From: Bacteroidota bacterium
Lineage (GTDB): Bacteria; Bacteroidota; Bacteroidia; CAILMK01; JACPUW01
Assembly (NCBI GenBank): GCA_016192035.1
Contig: JACPUW010000032.1
Span: 65,450 to 128,966, forward strand
Length of the DNA: 63,517 nucleotides
Direction: 5' to 3'
The position numbers and the translations under genes were made by a program. Under the pieces are notes generated by a model, which was not told where the DNA came from, did not search any database, and worked only from the letters and a program-made list of their open reading frames with translations. Of the stretch, positions 44,177 to 52,888 are shown piece by piece. Numbering within the stretch: position 1 is the stretch's first letter; every line of letters begins with the position of its first letter.

Positions 44177-44638
44177 CTAATCCTTAGTACAAGTACTTGT
44201 GCATTCTTCAGGCTCAACACAAGGATAATAAAAGGTTTCGCAGGCCGTAAAAGAAACGATCAGGGTATTATCTGCCAAATAACCAGTGCCTTCATAGGTT
44301 ATTCCGGCATGTTCGTCCTTAAAACTTATATCCGTTCCGTTCACCTGTACGCGCAAACTCTCGTTGGCACCGAATAGGTTATTCAATAGAATTTCATTGT
44401 CCTTTGGCCCGGCTGTTACCCTAAGCGTATAGGTAGAGTCGTTTTCAAACACGCAAGAGCGATTTACATCAAAAGTGCCAATAAACTTCTCGCGGGCTAA
44501 TTGACAACTGCCATCATCTTCCTTTGCTTCCTGGTCAAAATTATCGGCATACTCATTGGTGCAGCCTTGCTTTTGACAGGCCGAAACCAATGCAAACAGT
44601 CCTACCCCAAAAGCCAGTCTTAAAACAATGTTACTCAT
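44177..44638 (-). CDS. Cysteine-containing lipoprotein
   Basis: A 153-residue lipoprotein with a signal peptide and lipobox (GLFALVSAC). Right after it comes GCTNEYADNFDQEAKEDDGS ending in Cys, a Cys-bounded Asp-rich motif frequent in Bacteroidota surface proteins and thought to bind calcium. The remainder looks like a small beta barrel or lipocalin-like fold: FIGTFDVNRSCVFEND, YTLRVTAGPKDNEILLNNLF, TDISFKDEHAGITYEGTGYL. A Cys-rich tail (CVEPEECTSTC) may form disulfides. The gene has its own well-formed promoter and stands alone between the formate dehydrogenase and a barrel-like gene. The function is unknown. Confidence 0.87.
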   Translation of the reverse strand: MSNIVLRLAFGVGLFALVSACQKQGCTNEYADNFDQEAKEDDGSCQLAREKFIGTFDVNRSCVFENDSTYTLRVTAGPKDNEILLNNLFGANESLRVQVNGTDISFKDEHAGITYEGTGYLADNTLIVSFTACETFYYPCVEPEECTSTCTKD

Positions 44639-44970
44639 TCTCTATTCTTTGTACAATGCATTTTTGCAAACATACCGTCAATCCCATAAAGGCTCCAAAA
44701 ACCCGAACAGGCATTCTATCCCTATAATTTCATCTTGGATTTCAATCTTTATAGTCATCTACCCTTCTTAAACAAATAACCCAAAAAATAAAACAAATGG
44801 CTACCCATAAATAACCCCAGTCATTAGTTAAACTTAGCAAATTGCCGAAGCCATGGCCCACCCGCGTTTGGTAGTTTCACTTGGTCTCCACCCCAAATGC
44901 CAATCACAAGCCAGCCACCCTTAACATTTTGCAACCACGTACAGAATTCATGTGCCCATACCCTACCAGC
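44639..44970. other. Intergenic region with the lipoprotein promoter
   Basis: 332 bases, A+T-richer than the surrounding genes, between two minus-strand genes. It contains the lipoprotein promoter (44667-44698). Nothing else was identified: no tRNA, no open frame of note and no strong hairpin terminator for the barrel-like gene that ends at 44971. Confidence 0.6.
44667..44698 (-). promoter_or_regulatory. Complete Bacteroidota promoter of the lipoprotein gene
   Basis: On the minus strand TTG (44698-44696, within TTTTGG) is followed after 21 nt by TATGTTTG (44674-44667). Both elements match the consensus, and the ATG at 44638 is 28 nt further on. Confidence 0.75.
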
Positions 44971-45663
44971 CTACTCACCCAAGCTGGGGGCCCAGTAAAC
45001 AGCCAGCGACAATGAAGTCATTTCTATCTGAAAATCAATGTAATTGGTATAATCATGGTAGATGATCTTAGCTACGGGATAATGCAGCATGGGCCTAATT
45101 TCAAATTTGCCAATCTTATATATCACATAGAGGTTCAGCCCATGATACAAGGCACCCCAATGCGGAAATGGCAAAAAATCAACCGTTTCTACATACATCT
45201 TATAGTTTGCCTTATCAAACTCCTCCTTAGCCGCCCTTTTCATTTTAAGTTTAAGGGAGCCAAATTCGTAATTCAAGCCTATCAATACTTTAGACTCAGT
45301 GGTACCGTAGATAAAACCCACCTGGTGCAGGTTTGATTTCATGCGGTAGGTAGCCAGTTCTCCCAGGGCATCAAAATACACCTCATTGGTACCCACCTTT
45401 CTTACCTGACGCACATATTCCACCCCAATGGGTATATCCTCATTGTCTGATATGCCGCGGATCCCAATAAATACACCGCGTGTAAAGGAACCCATTTTCA
45501 CCGCATCATCAGAACCGCTTAGGCTTAATTCCTGCTTCACATGAAAAAAAGGCTGCGGTTGCTGGGTGAGATAGCTGCTGCTGTACCCTAGGTATAAATT
45601 GGCCTGGCCCATGGCCAAAACTGGGGCCAATAACAACCCAAAAACCGCTGTCATCCTTGCCAT
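44971..45663 (-). CDS. Outer-membrane beta-barrel-like protein
   Basis: 230 residues from the ATG at 45663. The signal peptide (VFGLLLAPVLAMGQA) is followed by alternating hydrophobic/polar strands typical of a small barrel: TRGVFIGIRGI, IGVEYVRQVRKV, HQVGFIYGTTESKVLIGLNY, LNLYVIYKIGKFEIRPMLHY, MTSLSLAVYWAP. No named family is recognised. Two upstream in-frame starts (45702 and 45672) are rejected because a -7 element covers 45680-45687. The gene ends near no clear terminator, and the trans-sulfuration gene upstream is 60 nt away with its own start. Confidence 0.8.
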   Translation of the reverse strand: MARMTAVFGLLLAPVLAMGQANLYLGYSSSYLTQQPQPFFHVKQELSLSGSDDAVKMGSFTRGVFIGIRGISDNEDIPIGVEYVRQVRKVGTNEVYFDALGELATYRMKSNLHQVGFIYGTTESKVLIGLNYEFGSLKLKMKRAAKEEFDKANYKMYVETVDFLPFPHWGALYHGLNLYVIYKIGKFEIRPMLHYPVAKIIYHDYTNYIDFQIEMTSLSLAVYWAPSLGE

Positions 45664-45679
45664 TTTTTCCATATATAAC

Positions 45680-45687
45680 CAAAGGTA
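45680..45687 (-). promoter_or_regulatory. Bacteroidota -7 element for the barrel-like gene
   Basis: On the minus strand this reads TACCTTTG (exact TAnnTTTG), 16 nt before the ATG at 45663. It lies inside the longer reading frame and so decides the start. Confidence 0.6.
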
Positions 45688-45722
45688 ACAATTTGAAGAC
45701 ATGCCATTATTGTTTAGGTTAA

Positions 45723-46868
45723 CTACTTCCTATCCAGTGCCTTTGCTAGGTCTTCTATTAAGTCGTCGGCATCTTCTATACCCACGCTCAGGCGGATGGT
45801 ACTGTCCATCAACCCCACCTTCCAGCGCTCTTGCCGGGGAATGGACGCGTGGGTCATGCTTGCCGGATGGCCTATGAGCGATTCTACCCCGCCCAAAGAC
45901 TCAGCAAGTGAAAAAAGATGGGTTCCCGACAAGACCTTAATGGCCGCTTCCTGGCGATCGTCCTTAAGGGTAAAAGTGACCATTCCCCCAAATCCATCCA
46001 TCTGTGATTTAGCGAGTTCATGGCCTGGATGCCCTGGCAAGCCCGGCCAGCGCACCGACCCTACCGATGCATGTGACCCTAAGAAACGTGCCACTTTTTC
46101 AGCGTTTTCACAGTGCGCTTTCATGCGCAAGTGCAAGGTCTTGGTACCCCTGAGCACCAAAAAAGCATCCATAGGGCCACATACCGCCCCTGAAGCATTC
46201 TGTATAAAAGCCAGCTTGGCAGCCAATTCGGCATCTTTTATGGCCAAGGCGCCCATCACCACATCGCTATGCCCCCCCAGGTATTTGGTGGCTGAGTGCA
46301 TCACCACGTCGGCGCCCAGCTCCAGCGGGCGCTGCAAGGCCGGTGAAGCAAAGGTGTTGTCCACGCACAGCATGGCACCGGCCTCACGCGCTATCATCGC
46401 AATTTGCCGAATATCAATAATTTGGAGCATGGGATTGGTAGGGGTCTCTACCCATAGCAGCTTGGTATGCCCGTTTATGGCGTTGCGCACTGCATCATGG
46501 TCTTGCATGTCCACAAACCTGAATACGATACCATAGTGAGAAAATACTTGGGTAAACAAGCGGTAGGTGCCGCCATAGATATCGTTGCCCGACACCACCT
46601 CATCGCCAGGCCTTAGTGTTTTGAGCACCGCATCAATGGCCGCCAGGCCAGAACCAAAGCAAAGGCCATAATTGGCACTCTCCAGGGCGGCTATGTTGTG
46701 CTCCAGGGCGCGGCGGGTAGGATTTCCGGTACGCGAATATTCGTATCCCTTATGCTTTCCTGGCGCTTCTTGCACATAGGTGGATGTTTGATAAATGGGT
46801 GTCATGATGGCACCGGTGGCAGGATCGGCTTGTTGGCCTGCATGAATGGCCTTGGTGGCAAATTTCAT
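45723..46868 (-). CDS. Cystathionine gamma-synthase/gamma-lyase family PLP enzyme
   Basis: A 381-residue trans-sulfuration enzyme. The PLP lysine is K195 in MHSATKYLGGHSDVVMG. Other family markers are TIHAG-like KAIHAGQQADPATGA, YQTSTYVQEAPG, YEYSRTGNPTR, GDIYGGTYR-like GNDIYGGTYRLF, ETPTNPMLQIIDI and SLGGVESLIGHPASMTHASI. The enzyme either makes cystathionine from an activated homoserine or splits cystathionine to cysteine; sequence alone does not separate these. Length and pattern are close to bacterial gamma-lyases (MccB-like). It follows pepD by 47 nt on the same strand. Confidence 0.95.
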   Translation of the reverse strand: MKFATKAIHAGQQADPATGAIMTPIYQTSTYVQEAPGKHKGYEYSRTGNPTRRALEHNIAALESANYGLCFGSGLAAIDAVLKTLRPGDEVVSGNDIYGGTYRLFTQVFSHYGIVFRFVDMQDHDAVRNAINGHTKLLWVETPTNPMLQIIDIRQIAMIAREAGAMLCVDNTFASPALQRPLELGADVVMHSATKYLGGHSDVVMGALAIKDAELAAKLAFIQNASGAVCGPMDAFLVLRGTKTLHLRMKAHCENAEKVARFLGSHASVGSVRWPGLPGHPGHELAKSQMDGFGGMVTFTLKDDRQEAAIKVLSGTHLFSLAESLGGVESLIGHPASMTHASIPRQERWKVGLMDSTIRLSVGIEDADDLIEDLAKALDRK

Positions 46869-46915
46869 TATATTGATTATCTATTATTTACAGTAAAAAA
46901 ACGAAAGGTGGTGCG

Positions 46916-48376
46916 CTAAAGGTTGGGTATATGCGCCAAGGTATGGGTGAGCATCCGCCAAAACTTGGCTACCGATGGTATATGTACCTTTTCGTCAGGT
47001 GAATGGGGACCGCGGATGGTGGGCCCAAATGAAATCATGTGCAAACCCGGGAAATGTTTCCCTATTATGCCGCATTCCAAGCCCGCATGGCAAGCCCTCA
47101 CATGGGGTGCCCCTCCAAACAACTCGGTGTATAAGTCTTTCATGGTATGTAGGATAGGCGCGTTGGGCAGCGGCTCCCACCCTGGGTATTCCCCACCCTG
47201 CACCACCTGAGCGCCAATAGCCTCAAATGGAGCCCTTATGGCATTGGCCAAATCCATTTTGGCTGAATATAAGGAGCTTCTCTGCAAGCTCTGCGACATA
47301 AACTTGCCCTGGGCCACCTGCACCCGGGCAAGGCTTGAAGAAGTTTCTACCAGTCCCTCTATGCTGGGGTGCATGCGGTAAACCCCGTTGTGCACCGCAT
47401 AAAGGGCAGCCAGCAGCCGGTCTTGTGCCTGCAAGGCCATGGCCTTGCTACCGCTAGTGCAGGGCACTGCCTCTATCTGTATGCCCGGGTCACTTATCTT
47501 AAACTCTGCCTTGATATCCAAGGCCAGGGCAGCAACATGCTTGACAAATGCATCGCCCTGGTGTACCAGTACCACGGCTTCCGATTCCCTTGGTATCGCG
47601 TTGCGGAGCCCGCCTCCCTCTATGGATACTATGCGCAGCCCAAACAATTCCCGTGTTTTATAGAGCAGCCTGTTCATCAGTTTGTTGGCATTTGCCCGGC
47701 CCAGTATGATGTCCATACCCGAATGGCCTCCTGCCAAACCTTTAACTACCACCGTGTACGCACTGCCCTGTGCTTCGGTCTCTTCATATTCCCAGCTCAC
47801 ATTGGTGTCAATGCCACCGGCGCAACCTATGCAGAGTTCGTCATCGTCTTCGGTATCTAGGTTCAGAAGGATGGCGCCCTCAAGACCCAATTTATTGTTG
47901 TCCAAATATTTGGCGCCTGTCATACCTGTTTCTTCGTCTATGGTAAACAGGGCTTCTATGGCCGGATGCACCAAGCTCTTATCGCTTAGCACGGCCATGG
48001 CAGCAGCCACGCCCATGCCGTTATCGGCTCCCAGGGTAGTCCCCTTGGCCCTTACCCATTCCCCATCTATGTATGATGCTATGCCCTGGGTATCAAAATC
48101 AAACAGCGTATTGCCGTTTTTCTGGTGTACCATATCCAAGTGGGTCTGAATGATTACCGGAGGCCGGTTTTCCATACCCTTGCTCGCCGGTTTCTTTATC
48201 ACCACATTGCCCAGGCCTGGCGCTACGCAGTCATCGCATAGGGTAGTGAGGCCCAGGTTCTTTCCGAAATCCATGATCCAGGCCACCACCCGTCCTTCCT
48301 TTTTTGATGCCCTCGGCACCTGGTTTAAGTCTTCAAAGTAGTTCCATATGGCCTGTGGTTCTAGGTTGCGTACCAT
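46916..48376 (-). CDS. pepD: Aminoacyl-histidine dipeptidase (cytosolic non-specific dipeptidase)
   Basis: A 486-residue M20-family metallopeptidase that splits dipeptides, including Xaa-His, in the cytoplasm. Metal-site residues are visible as H79 (QTHLDMV, with D81), D118 (LGADNGMG), E148/E149 (IDEETGMTGA) and the acid cluster in NLDTEDDDE. The start LEPQAIWNYFEDLNQVPRAS and the end FGPTIRGPHSPDEKVHI are family-typical, and the length is normal. It may supply amino acids from peptides; sharing a strand with a sulfur amino-acid gene could be chance. Confidence 0.96.
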   Translation of the reverse strand: MVRNLEPQAIWNYFEDLNQVPRASKKEGRVVAWIMDFGKNLGLTTLCDDCVAPGLGNVVIKKPASKGMENRPPVIIQTHLDMVHQKNGNTLFDFDTQGIASYIDGEWVRAKGTTLGADNGMGVAAAMAVLSDKSLVHPAIEALFTIDEETGMTGAKYLDNNKLGLEGAILLNLDTEDDDELCIGCAGGIDTNVSWEYEETEAQGSAYTVVVKGLAGGHSGMDIILGRANANKLMNRLLYKTRELFGLRIVSIEGGGLRNAIPRESEAVVLVHQGDAFVKHVAALALDIKAEFKISDPGIQIEAVPCTSGSKAMALQAQDRLLAALYAVHNGVYRMHPSIEGLVETSSSLARVQVAQGKFMSQSLQRSSLYSAKMDLANAIRAPFEAIGAQVVQGGEYPGWEPLPNAPILHTMKDLYTELFGGAPHVRACHAGLECGIIGKHFPGLHMISFGPTIRGPHSPDEKVHIPSVAKFWRMLTHTLAHIPNL

Positions 48377-48486
48377 GTGTTGGGGGTGTTATTGTTTTAC
48401 TGTTCAAATAACCTCCATTTTTTATGGATTTGCCCCTATCGGGCGGTTTCAGCGACTGCCCTGGGTACGGTCACATGGCCAAACGG

Positions 48487-48494
48487 TACTTTTG
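48487..48494 (+). promoter_or_regulatory. Bacteroidota -7 element for the GT39-like gene
   Basis: TACTTTTG, an exact match to TAnnTTTG, ends 28 nt before the TTG start at 48523 and supports that unusual start codon. Confidence 0.6.
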
Positions 48495-48522
48495 GCGGGC
48501 AATCCTTTAGGAAAAATCCCCT

Positions 48523-50010
48523 TTGATTCGGTCATTATTACAGCGCAAATCCTTCTGGTACTTACTCTTTGGCATTGTTGTGTACTTCTTGGTCTTTCAT
48601 CAACTGGGCAGCCATGCCATATACACCTGGGATGAGTCGCTCTTTGCCATGCGCGCTTTTTATTGGGCCCACCACGGCACCTTTTTTACCTCTTGGTCCC
48701 AAGTGGATTTTAACGTGATGGCCCACCCCAATACCAAACCCCCGCTGGTTTCCATCATTCAGGCCGCATTTCTCCATTTCACTGATTATCATAGAATAGG
48801 GCTTAGAATCCCCATAGCCATTCTAGGCCTGGCTGCCGCAGCGGCCATTATCCGGTTTTTTTCACGCATGGGGCTATTTGCCACTGGCCTTGTGGCTGCG
48901 GTGGTACTCTTGGTAAGCCATGGATATAACCAGGCCCACATGTTGAGGAGCGGAGACCAAGACGTGGCCGTTAGCTTTTTCCTGTTAATAAGCATATTGG
49001 CTTACCACCAATTCTGGGAAAATCAAGACAAAGGGCCTAGAAACCTATATATTTTTTTCATTTTCACGGCACTGGCAGTGCTTACCAAGAGTATTGCCGG
49101 GTTTTTTATGTTGCCACCCTTGGCCCTTTATACCCTGCTTTTTGCCCCTTGGAAAAAACTATTGACCAATCCACATTTCTACCTAGGCTCAGGCCTTATG
49201 GTATTGCTTATAGCCATAAACTATGGCACAATGGAATGGATGAAACCGGGTTTTCTTCAAATGGTTTGGGACAATGAGATAGGCGGGCGCTATGGCAAAA
49301 GCATAGATGGCCACGTGGAGCCATGGTGGTTTTATCTGGGTTTGATGTTTTCCAAGTCCTTTATGCCATTCTCCCTTTTTTCCTTGGCGGGTATTTTTTT
49401 CGGGTTAAAAACGCAGGAAACCAAAATAAAAAGGCTGGTTATCCTATTGACCATTAGTATAGTTACCTACGTACTGGTGCTTAGTGCCGGTTCTACCAAA
49501 CTCTATTGGTACCTGGCCCCGGTCTATCCCCTTGCCGCCATCCTGTCGGCCCTGGGCCTATATGGCATGGCCATACATTGGCTCCACCCCTTAGCTACAA
49601 AAAAATGGCCCGGCGCCCAGCCACGGCGCGTATTTGCACTCGCAGCCATTGCCCTACTGGCATGGCCCATTGCCCACAAGGCCATAGAAAACAGCAATAC
49701 CCACACCGACTATGTGATGGAAAGGCATGAATTGGCCCTTGATAAAATACGCGAGCAGCTTCCACAAATCAAGCAAATTAGCATTCACACACGCAATGAC
49801 TGCTACCCCAACCTATCCTACCTGGCCAATGTGTACCAGAAGATATACGGGTATCAAATTTCACTTATCTCAGGGGTAGATGGCCTTGGGGCGGGCGATT
49901 ATGTGCTGGGTGAGTACCACCCGCGCATGGATGTCTTGTCCCTTGAAGAAATAGCCGTTTTTGGGGAAATAAAACTCTATAGGGTACAGGCCAAACGTAG
50001 CAACGGCTAA
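48523..50010 (+). CDS. Membrane glycosyltransferase of the GT39/ArnT type
   Basis: A 495-residue integral membrane protein. The first loop has the acidic motif TWDESLFAMRAFYW expected of GT-C enzymes, in which the Asp-Glu pair contacts the polyprenyl-phosphate sugar donor. Around ten membrane helices follow (such as VLTKSIAGFFMLPPLALYTL and LVILLTISIVTYVLVLSAGS), then a short soluble C-terminus. A TTG start at 48523 is used; no ATG occurs before residue ~40, which would remove the first helix. The enzyme probably adds a sugar to a lipid or protein outside the inner membrane. It is transcribed divergently from pepD. Confidence 0.87.
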   Translation: MIRSLLQRKSFWYLLFGIVVYFLVFHQLGSHAIYTWDESLFAMRAFYWAHHGTFFTSWSQVDFNVMAHPNTKPPLVSIIQAAFLHFTDYHRIGLRIPIAILGLAAAAAIIRFFSRMGLFATGLVAAVVLLVSHGYNQAHMLRSGDQDVAVSFFLLISILAYHQFWENQDKGPRNLYIFFIFTALAVLTKSIAGFFMLPPLALYTLLFAPWKKLLTNPHFYLGSGLMVLLIAINYGTMEWMKPGFLQMVWDNEIGGRYGKSIDGHVEPWWFYLGLMFSKSFMPFSLFSLAGIFFGLKTQETKIKRLVILLTISIVTYVLVLSAGSTKLYWYLAPVYPLAAILSALGLYGMAIHWLHPLATKKWPGAQPRRVFALAAIALLAWPIAHKAIENSNTHTDYVMERHELALDKIREQLPQIKQISIHTRNDCYPNLSYLANVYQKIYGYQISLISGVDGLGAGDYVLGEYHPRMDVLSLEEIAVFGEIKLYRVQAKRSNG

Positions 50011-50070
50011 CGGCTACCTACAAGGGGTGCCTACGGCAAATCGAAAATGACCGAGGGCCGGCCCAGGGCC

Positions 50071-50078
50071 TATTTTCG
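50071..50078 (+). promoter_or_regulatory. Variant -7 element (TAnnTTCG)
   Basis: TATTTTCG, identical to the element before gldJ, ends 21 nt before the ATG at 50100. Confidence 0.4.
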
Positions 50079-50099
50079 CGCTACACCTAGCATAGATCC

Positions 50100-50957
50100 A
50101 TGAAACGCCTTTTGCTGGCCACCATAGCTGCCATATCCAGCCTTTCAGCCCAATTGCCTGCATATCAACTATATGAAATAGGCGGGAAATCAATTGATTT
50201 TGATCAACTTGTAGCAGCAGCAGCCAGGGCTGACGTAGTCCTTTTTGGCGAATTGCACAACAATGCCATAGCCCACTGGCTAGAACTAGAATTGGCCAAA
50301 GCCCTCGAGGAAGAATTGGGGCAGCGGCTGGTAATGGGTGGCGAAATGTTTGAGACCGATGGACAATTGCTTATGGACGAGTACCTAAGCGGCCTGGTAG
50401 CCGAATCGTATTTTGAAAAGGAAGCCAAACTCTGGAACAACTATGCCACCGACTACAAACCACTGGTTGTCTTGGCAAAAGACAAGGGTTTGCCTTTTGT
50501 GTGTACCAATATCCCGCGCCGGTATGCCGGCATGGTGGCCAAAAACGGTCTGGAAAGCCTTGACCATCTTGAAAAGGCCGCCAAGGGCCTCATTTGTCCC
50601 TTACCCCTTGTGGTTGATCCCGACCTGCCCGGATATAAGGCTTTGCACGCCATGGGCATGGGCGGGCATGGATCGGGTGAAAACCTGATGAACGCACAGG
50701 CCATAAAAGATGCCACCATGGCCCACCACATACTGGCAAATCGCGATAAAGATCAAGTATTTCTGCACGTTAACGGTGCCTACCATAGCAACAACCATGA
50801 AGGCATAGTCTGGTACTTGCTACAGAAAAACCCTAAACTCCGCATTATCACCATTAGCACCATAGAGTCAAGCAATCCTCAAGTTCTGGATGAAGGACAC
50901 CATTCCCTGGCCGATTTTATTGTCAATATTGATGAAGATGTTACCAAAACGTATTAA
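50100..50957 (+). CDS. ChaN-like haem-binding uptake protein
   Basis: A 285-residue protein with a short signal peptide (LLATIAAISSLSAQ). The ChaN/Tiki-superfamily domain shows VVLFGELHNNAIAHWLELEL, VMGGEMFETDGQLLMDEYLS and LHVNGAYHSNNHEGIVWYL, with conserved Glu and His residues placed as in haem-binding ChaN. ChaN is an outer-membrane or periplasmic iron-regulated lipoprotein in Campylobacter; here the lipobox Cys is missing, so the protein is probably soluble in the periplasm. Its last 20 nt overlap the next gene. No iron-box site was identified. Confidence 0.88.
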   Translation: MKRLLLATIAAISSLSAQLPAYQLYEIGGKSIDFDQLVAAAARADVVLFGELHNNAIAHWLELELAKALEEELGQRLVMGGEMFETDGQLLMDEYLSGLVAESYFEKEAKLWNNYATDYKPLVVLAKDKGLPFVCTNIPRRYAGMVAKNGLESLDHLEKAAKGLICPLPLVVDPDLPGYKALHAMGMGGHGSGENLMNAQAIKDATMAHHILANRDKDQVFLHVNGAYHSNNHEGIVWYLLQKNPKLRIITISTIESSNPQVLDEGHHSLADFIVNIDEDVTKTY

Positions 50958-51480
50958 CCCCTTGGTATTTTACGCGTTGGCGTGGTATTCATGCCAGTCC
51001 AACCAAACAGCCCAGCCAGTAGCAAGCCCTGAAGTGCAAGAACTGGCACTACTGGAAGAAAAACTCCAGGAATCAACAGGCAATGCCGCCAAGCAAGAAG
51101 CGGCGAAAGAGTTGGAGGCCAAGCTGGTGCGCTATTCGGTAAGCCATAGGGCCGATACCATGTCGGCGGCCTGTTTGTATAAGGCTGCCAGGATCAACGA
51201 AACTTACCTTTTGCGGTATGAAGAGGCTTTTGGGCTATACGAGTCCATTACCACCGACTACCCCAATTCACGTTTTGCCCCGGTGGCCATATTTAAAAAA
51301 GGCCTGCTCATGGAAACCCATTTTGAAAAGGGCGACAAGGCCATATACTACCTGGATGAGTTTCTGAGAAGGTATCCTGACCACAAATTGGCCCCCATGG
51401 CCATTGAATTGGTACAAAGCGCCGGTGTGGATGCCGACGTGCTATATCAACGCATAAGGCAGGGTGTAGTCCAGCCCTGA
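50938..51480 (+). CDS. TPR-type lipoprotein, possibly BamD/YbgF-like
   Basis: 180 residues from the ATG at 50938 (50932 is equally in frame). The signal peptide INPLVFYALAWYSC ends in a Cys that could be lipid-modified. A coiled-coil region (LALLEEKLQES, KELEAKLVRYS) is followed by TPR motifs: AACLYKAARINETYLLRYEE, ALGLYESITTDYP-like FGLYESITTDYPNSRFAPVA and YYLDEFLRRYPDHKLAPMAI. This layout resembles outer-membrane assembly or Tol-Pal accessory lipoproteins, but it is shorter than BamD. It overlaps the ChaN-like gene in another frame, suggesting coupling. Confidence 0.78.
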   Translation: MLPKRINPLVFYALAWYSCQSNQTAQPVASPEVQELALLEEKLQESTGNAAKQEAAKELEAKLVRYSVSHRADTMSAACLYKAARINETYLLRYEEAFGLYESITTDYPNSRFAPVAIFKKGLLMETHFEKGDKAIYYLDEFLRRYPDHKLAPMAIELVQSAGVDADVLYQRIRQGVVQP

Positions 51481-51518
51481 CCCGCCGCCCTTTTCCCCAA
51501 ACCTTTTGTGTTACCTTT

Positions 51519-51944
51519 ATGCGGCCAATGGGTAAGTCAGCAATTTTTGTTTGTCTTTGTATGGGCTTGGGAATGACCCTGCCCCAAAAAACGCTAAACC
51601 TACCCACTGAAAACATTAGCGAAATAGCCTTGTTGCTGTGTGATCAATTCAGCGGCAATACACTGGAAACCTATGTGTTAGATGAGTCTAAGAGGGCCAG
51701 TTTCATGCTTGAGCTAAACGCCTCGCAAACCAACACCACCATCAAAATGAACATAGTATGCTACCGGTATCGCATTTCCTATCACCACGGCGAAACCATT
51801 GTCCTGCCTACCAATGGCAAGGGCATTGGGCCCACCAGTTCAGGCTATTATCTCTCTGGCAACAATCTAATTTTTAAGTACTTTCCTATTACATCGGCCA
51901 ATTATTGCAAACCCCTAAACGGAAATGGCAACGGCGCATTCTAG
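51519..51944 (+). CDS. Secreted small protein of unknown function
   Basis: A 141-residue protein with a hydrophobic N-terminus (SAIFVCLCMGLGMTLP). The ATG at 51519 or the in-frame ATG at 51528 could start it. The rest contains polar beta-strand-like segments (ISEIALLLCDQFSGNTLETY, IKMNIVCYRYRISYHHGE, GYYLSGNNLIFKYFPI) and no recognised motif. It follows the TPR lipoprotein by 38 nt and converges with the Usp gene, overlapping it by 4 nt at the 3' end. A real gene is likely on size and signal peptide, but no homologue is known to me. Confidence 0.6.
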   Translation: MRPMGKSAIFVCLCMGLGMTLPQKTLNLPTENISEIALLLCDQFSGNTLETYVLDESKRASFMLELNASQTNTTIKMNIVCYRYRISYHHGETIVLPTNGKGIGPTSSGYYLSGNNLIFKYFPITSANYCKPLNGNGNGAF

Positions 51945-52828
51945 GATCCGTTTCCATCGGCCTGGGCCAGCGGGAAACTCAGTACCGGTATGGCCGCGTG
52001 GTTAATCACGCTTTCGGTCAAGCTGTTGTAAAATATCCTTTTGAGTCCCGTAAACCCATGGGTAGCCAGCACGGCCAAGTCTATCCCATATTGCTCTATA
52101 CTTGACAATATGCCCTCCTCTATACTGCTGTCATTATATACGGTCCACTCGTAGTTGGTGGGCGACACCGAATCTATAAAATTTCCAAACCGTTTATTCG
52201 CCTCCGGGGTTTTCACAAAATGAGAGGGGGTGTTTATCATCACAAAATGGGTATGAAATTCCTGTCCGGCAAACACTTGCCTAAAACGGTTATATACGCC
52301 GCGCTCTCCCTTTTGGCTAAAAGTAGAAAAAAAAGCAACCCTCCTGGGCGTATCCAATTCCGACTTTCCTTTAATGACCAATACCGGCAAATGGCTGTAC
52401 CTTACAAATTTCTGGGTATTGGAACCGATTAAAGTCTCTTCAAGCCCCTTGCTGCCCTGTGATGCCATTACCACCAGGTCGCAACCCTGGCTTTCGGCAA
52501 ATCCAGCCAGGACCTCAAAATCGTTGCTATCAATTTTATGGGTTACCAGCTCAATACCCTTGTTGGTAGCTTCCTTGTTCATTTGGGCAAAATTGTCGGC
52601 AATCAGTTGCTCCCTAAGATTCACAAAATCATGTATTTGTTCGGGGCTCATGTTGCCAGGCAAACCCTGAAAAGGGCTCACAAAATCGCTGGCTATCACC
52701 TCTGCGTTCAGGCTGAAACCATGGGCCACGTGTACACGGGCGCCATAGAGCTGGGCAAAGCGCAGGGCCGAGCGGAAAGCTACGGCGCTGTCTGAGGAGA
52801 AATCGCTGGGCACAAAGATGTTGTTCAT
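51941..52828 (-). CDS. Tandem universal stress protein
   Basis: A 295-residue protein made of two UspA folds. The first (~1-152) opens NNIFVPSDFSSDSAVAF and ends with the loop VVMASQGSKGLEETLIGSNT, close to the ATP-binding GxxGx9GS pattern, plus VLVIKGKS. The second (~160-290) is more diverged but has AVLATHGFTGLKRIFYNSLT and AAIPVLSFPL. Two-domain Usp proteins respond to energy or oxidative stress in the cytoplasm. A TACTTTG near-match to the -7 element lies on the minus strand at 52850-52856, 22 nt before the ATG. Confidence 0.93.
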   Translation of the reverse strand: MNNIFVPSDFSSDSAVAFRSALRFAQLYGARVHVAHGFSLNAEVIASDFVSPFQGLPGNMSPEQIHDFVNLREQLIADNFAQMNKEATNKGIELVTHKIDSNDFEVLAGFAESQGCDLVVMASQGSKGLEETLIGSNTQKFVRYSHLPVLVIKGKSELDTPRRVAFFSTFSQKGERGVYNRFRQVFAGQEFHTHFVMINTPSHFVKTPEANKRFGNFIDSVSPTNYEWTVYNDSSIEEGILSSIEQYGIDLAVLATHGFTGLKRIFYNSLTESVINHAAIPVLSFPLAQADGNGS

Positions 52829-52888
52829 GGTAGGTCAAAATTTTACAGCCAAAGTAAACCCAATCCCCAGGCATTAAGATGACCTATG

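Noticed and set aside
44971-45663. PorP/SprF partner of the type B T9SS proteins
   Set aside because: The protein is shorter than that family and lacks its opening DPxFSQY-type motif. It is described as a barrel-like protein of unknown type.
45796-46536. A 246-codon plus-strand frame opposite the trans-sulfuration gene
   Set aside because: Antisense to a fully conserved PLP enzyme; the translation is Ser/Ala-rich without recognisable domains.
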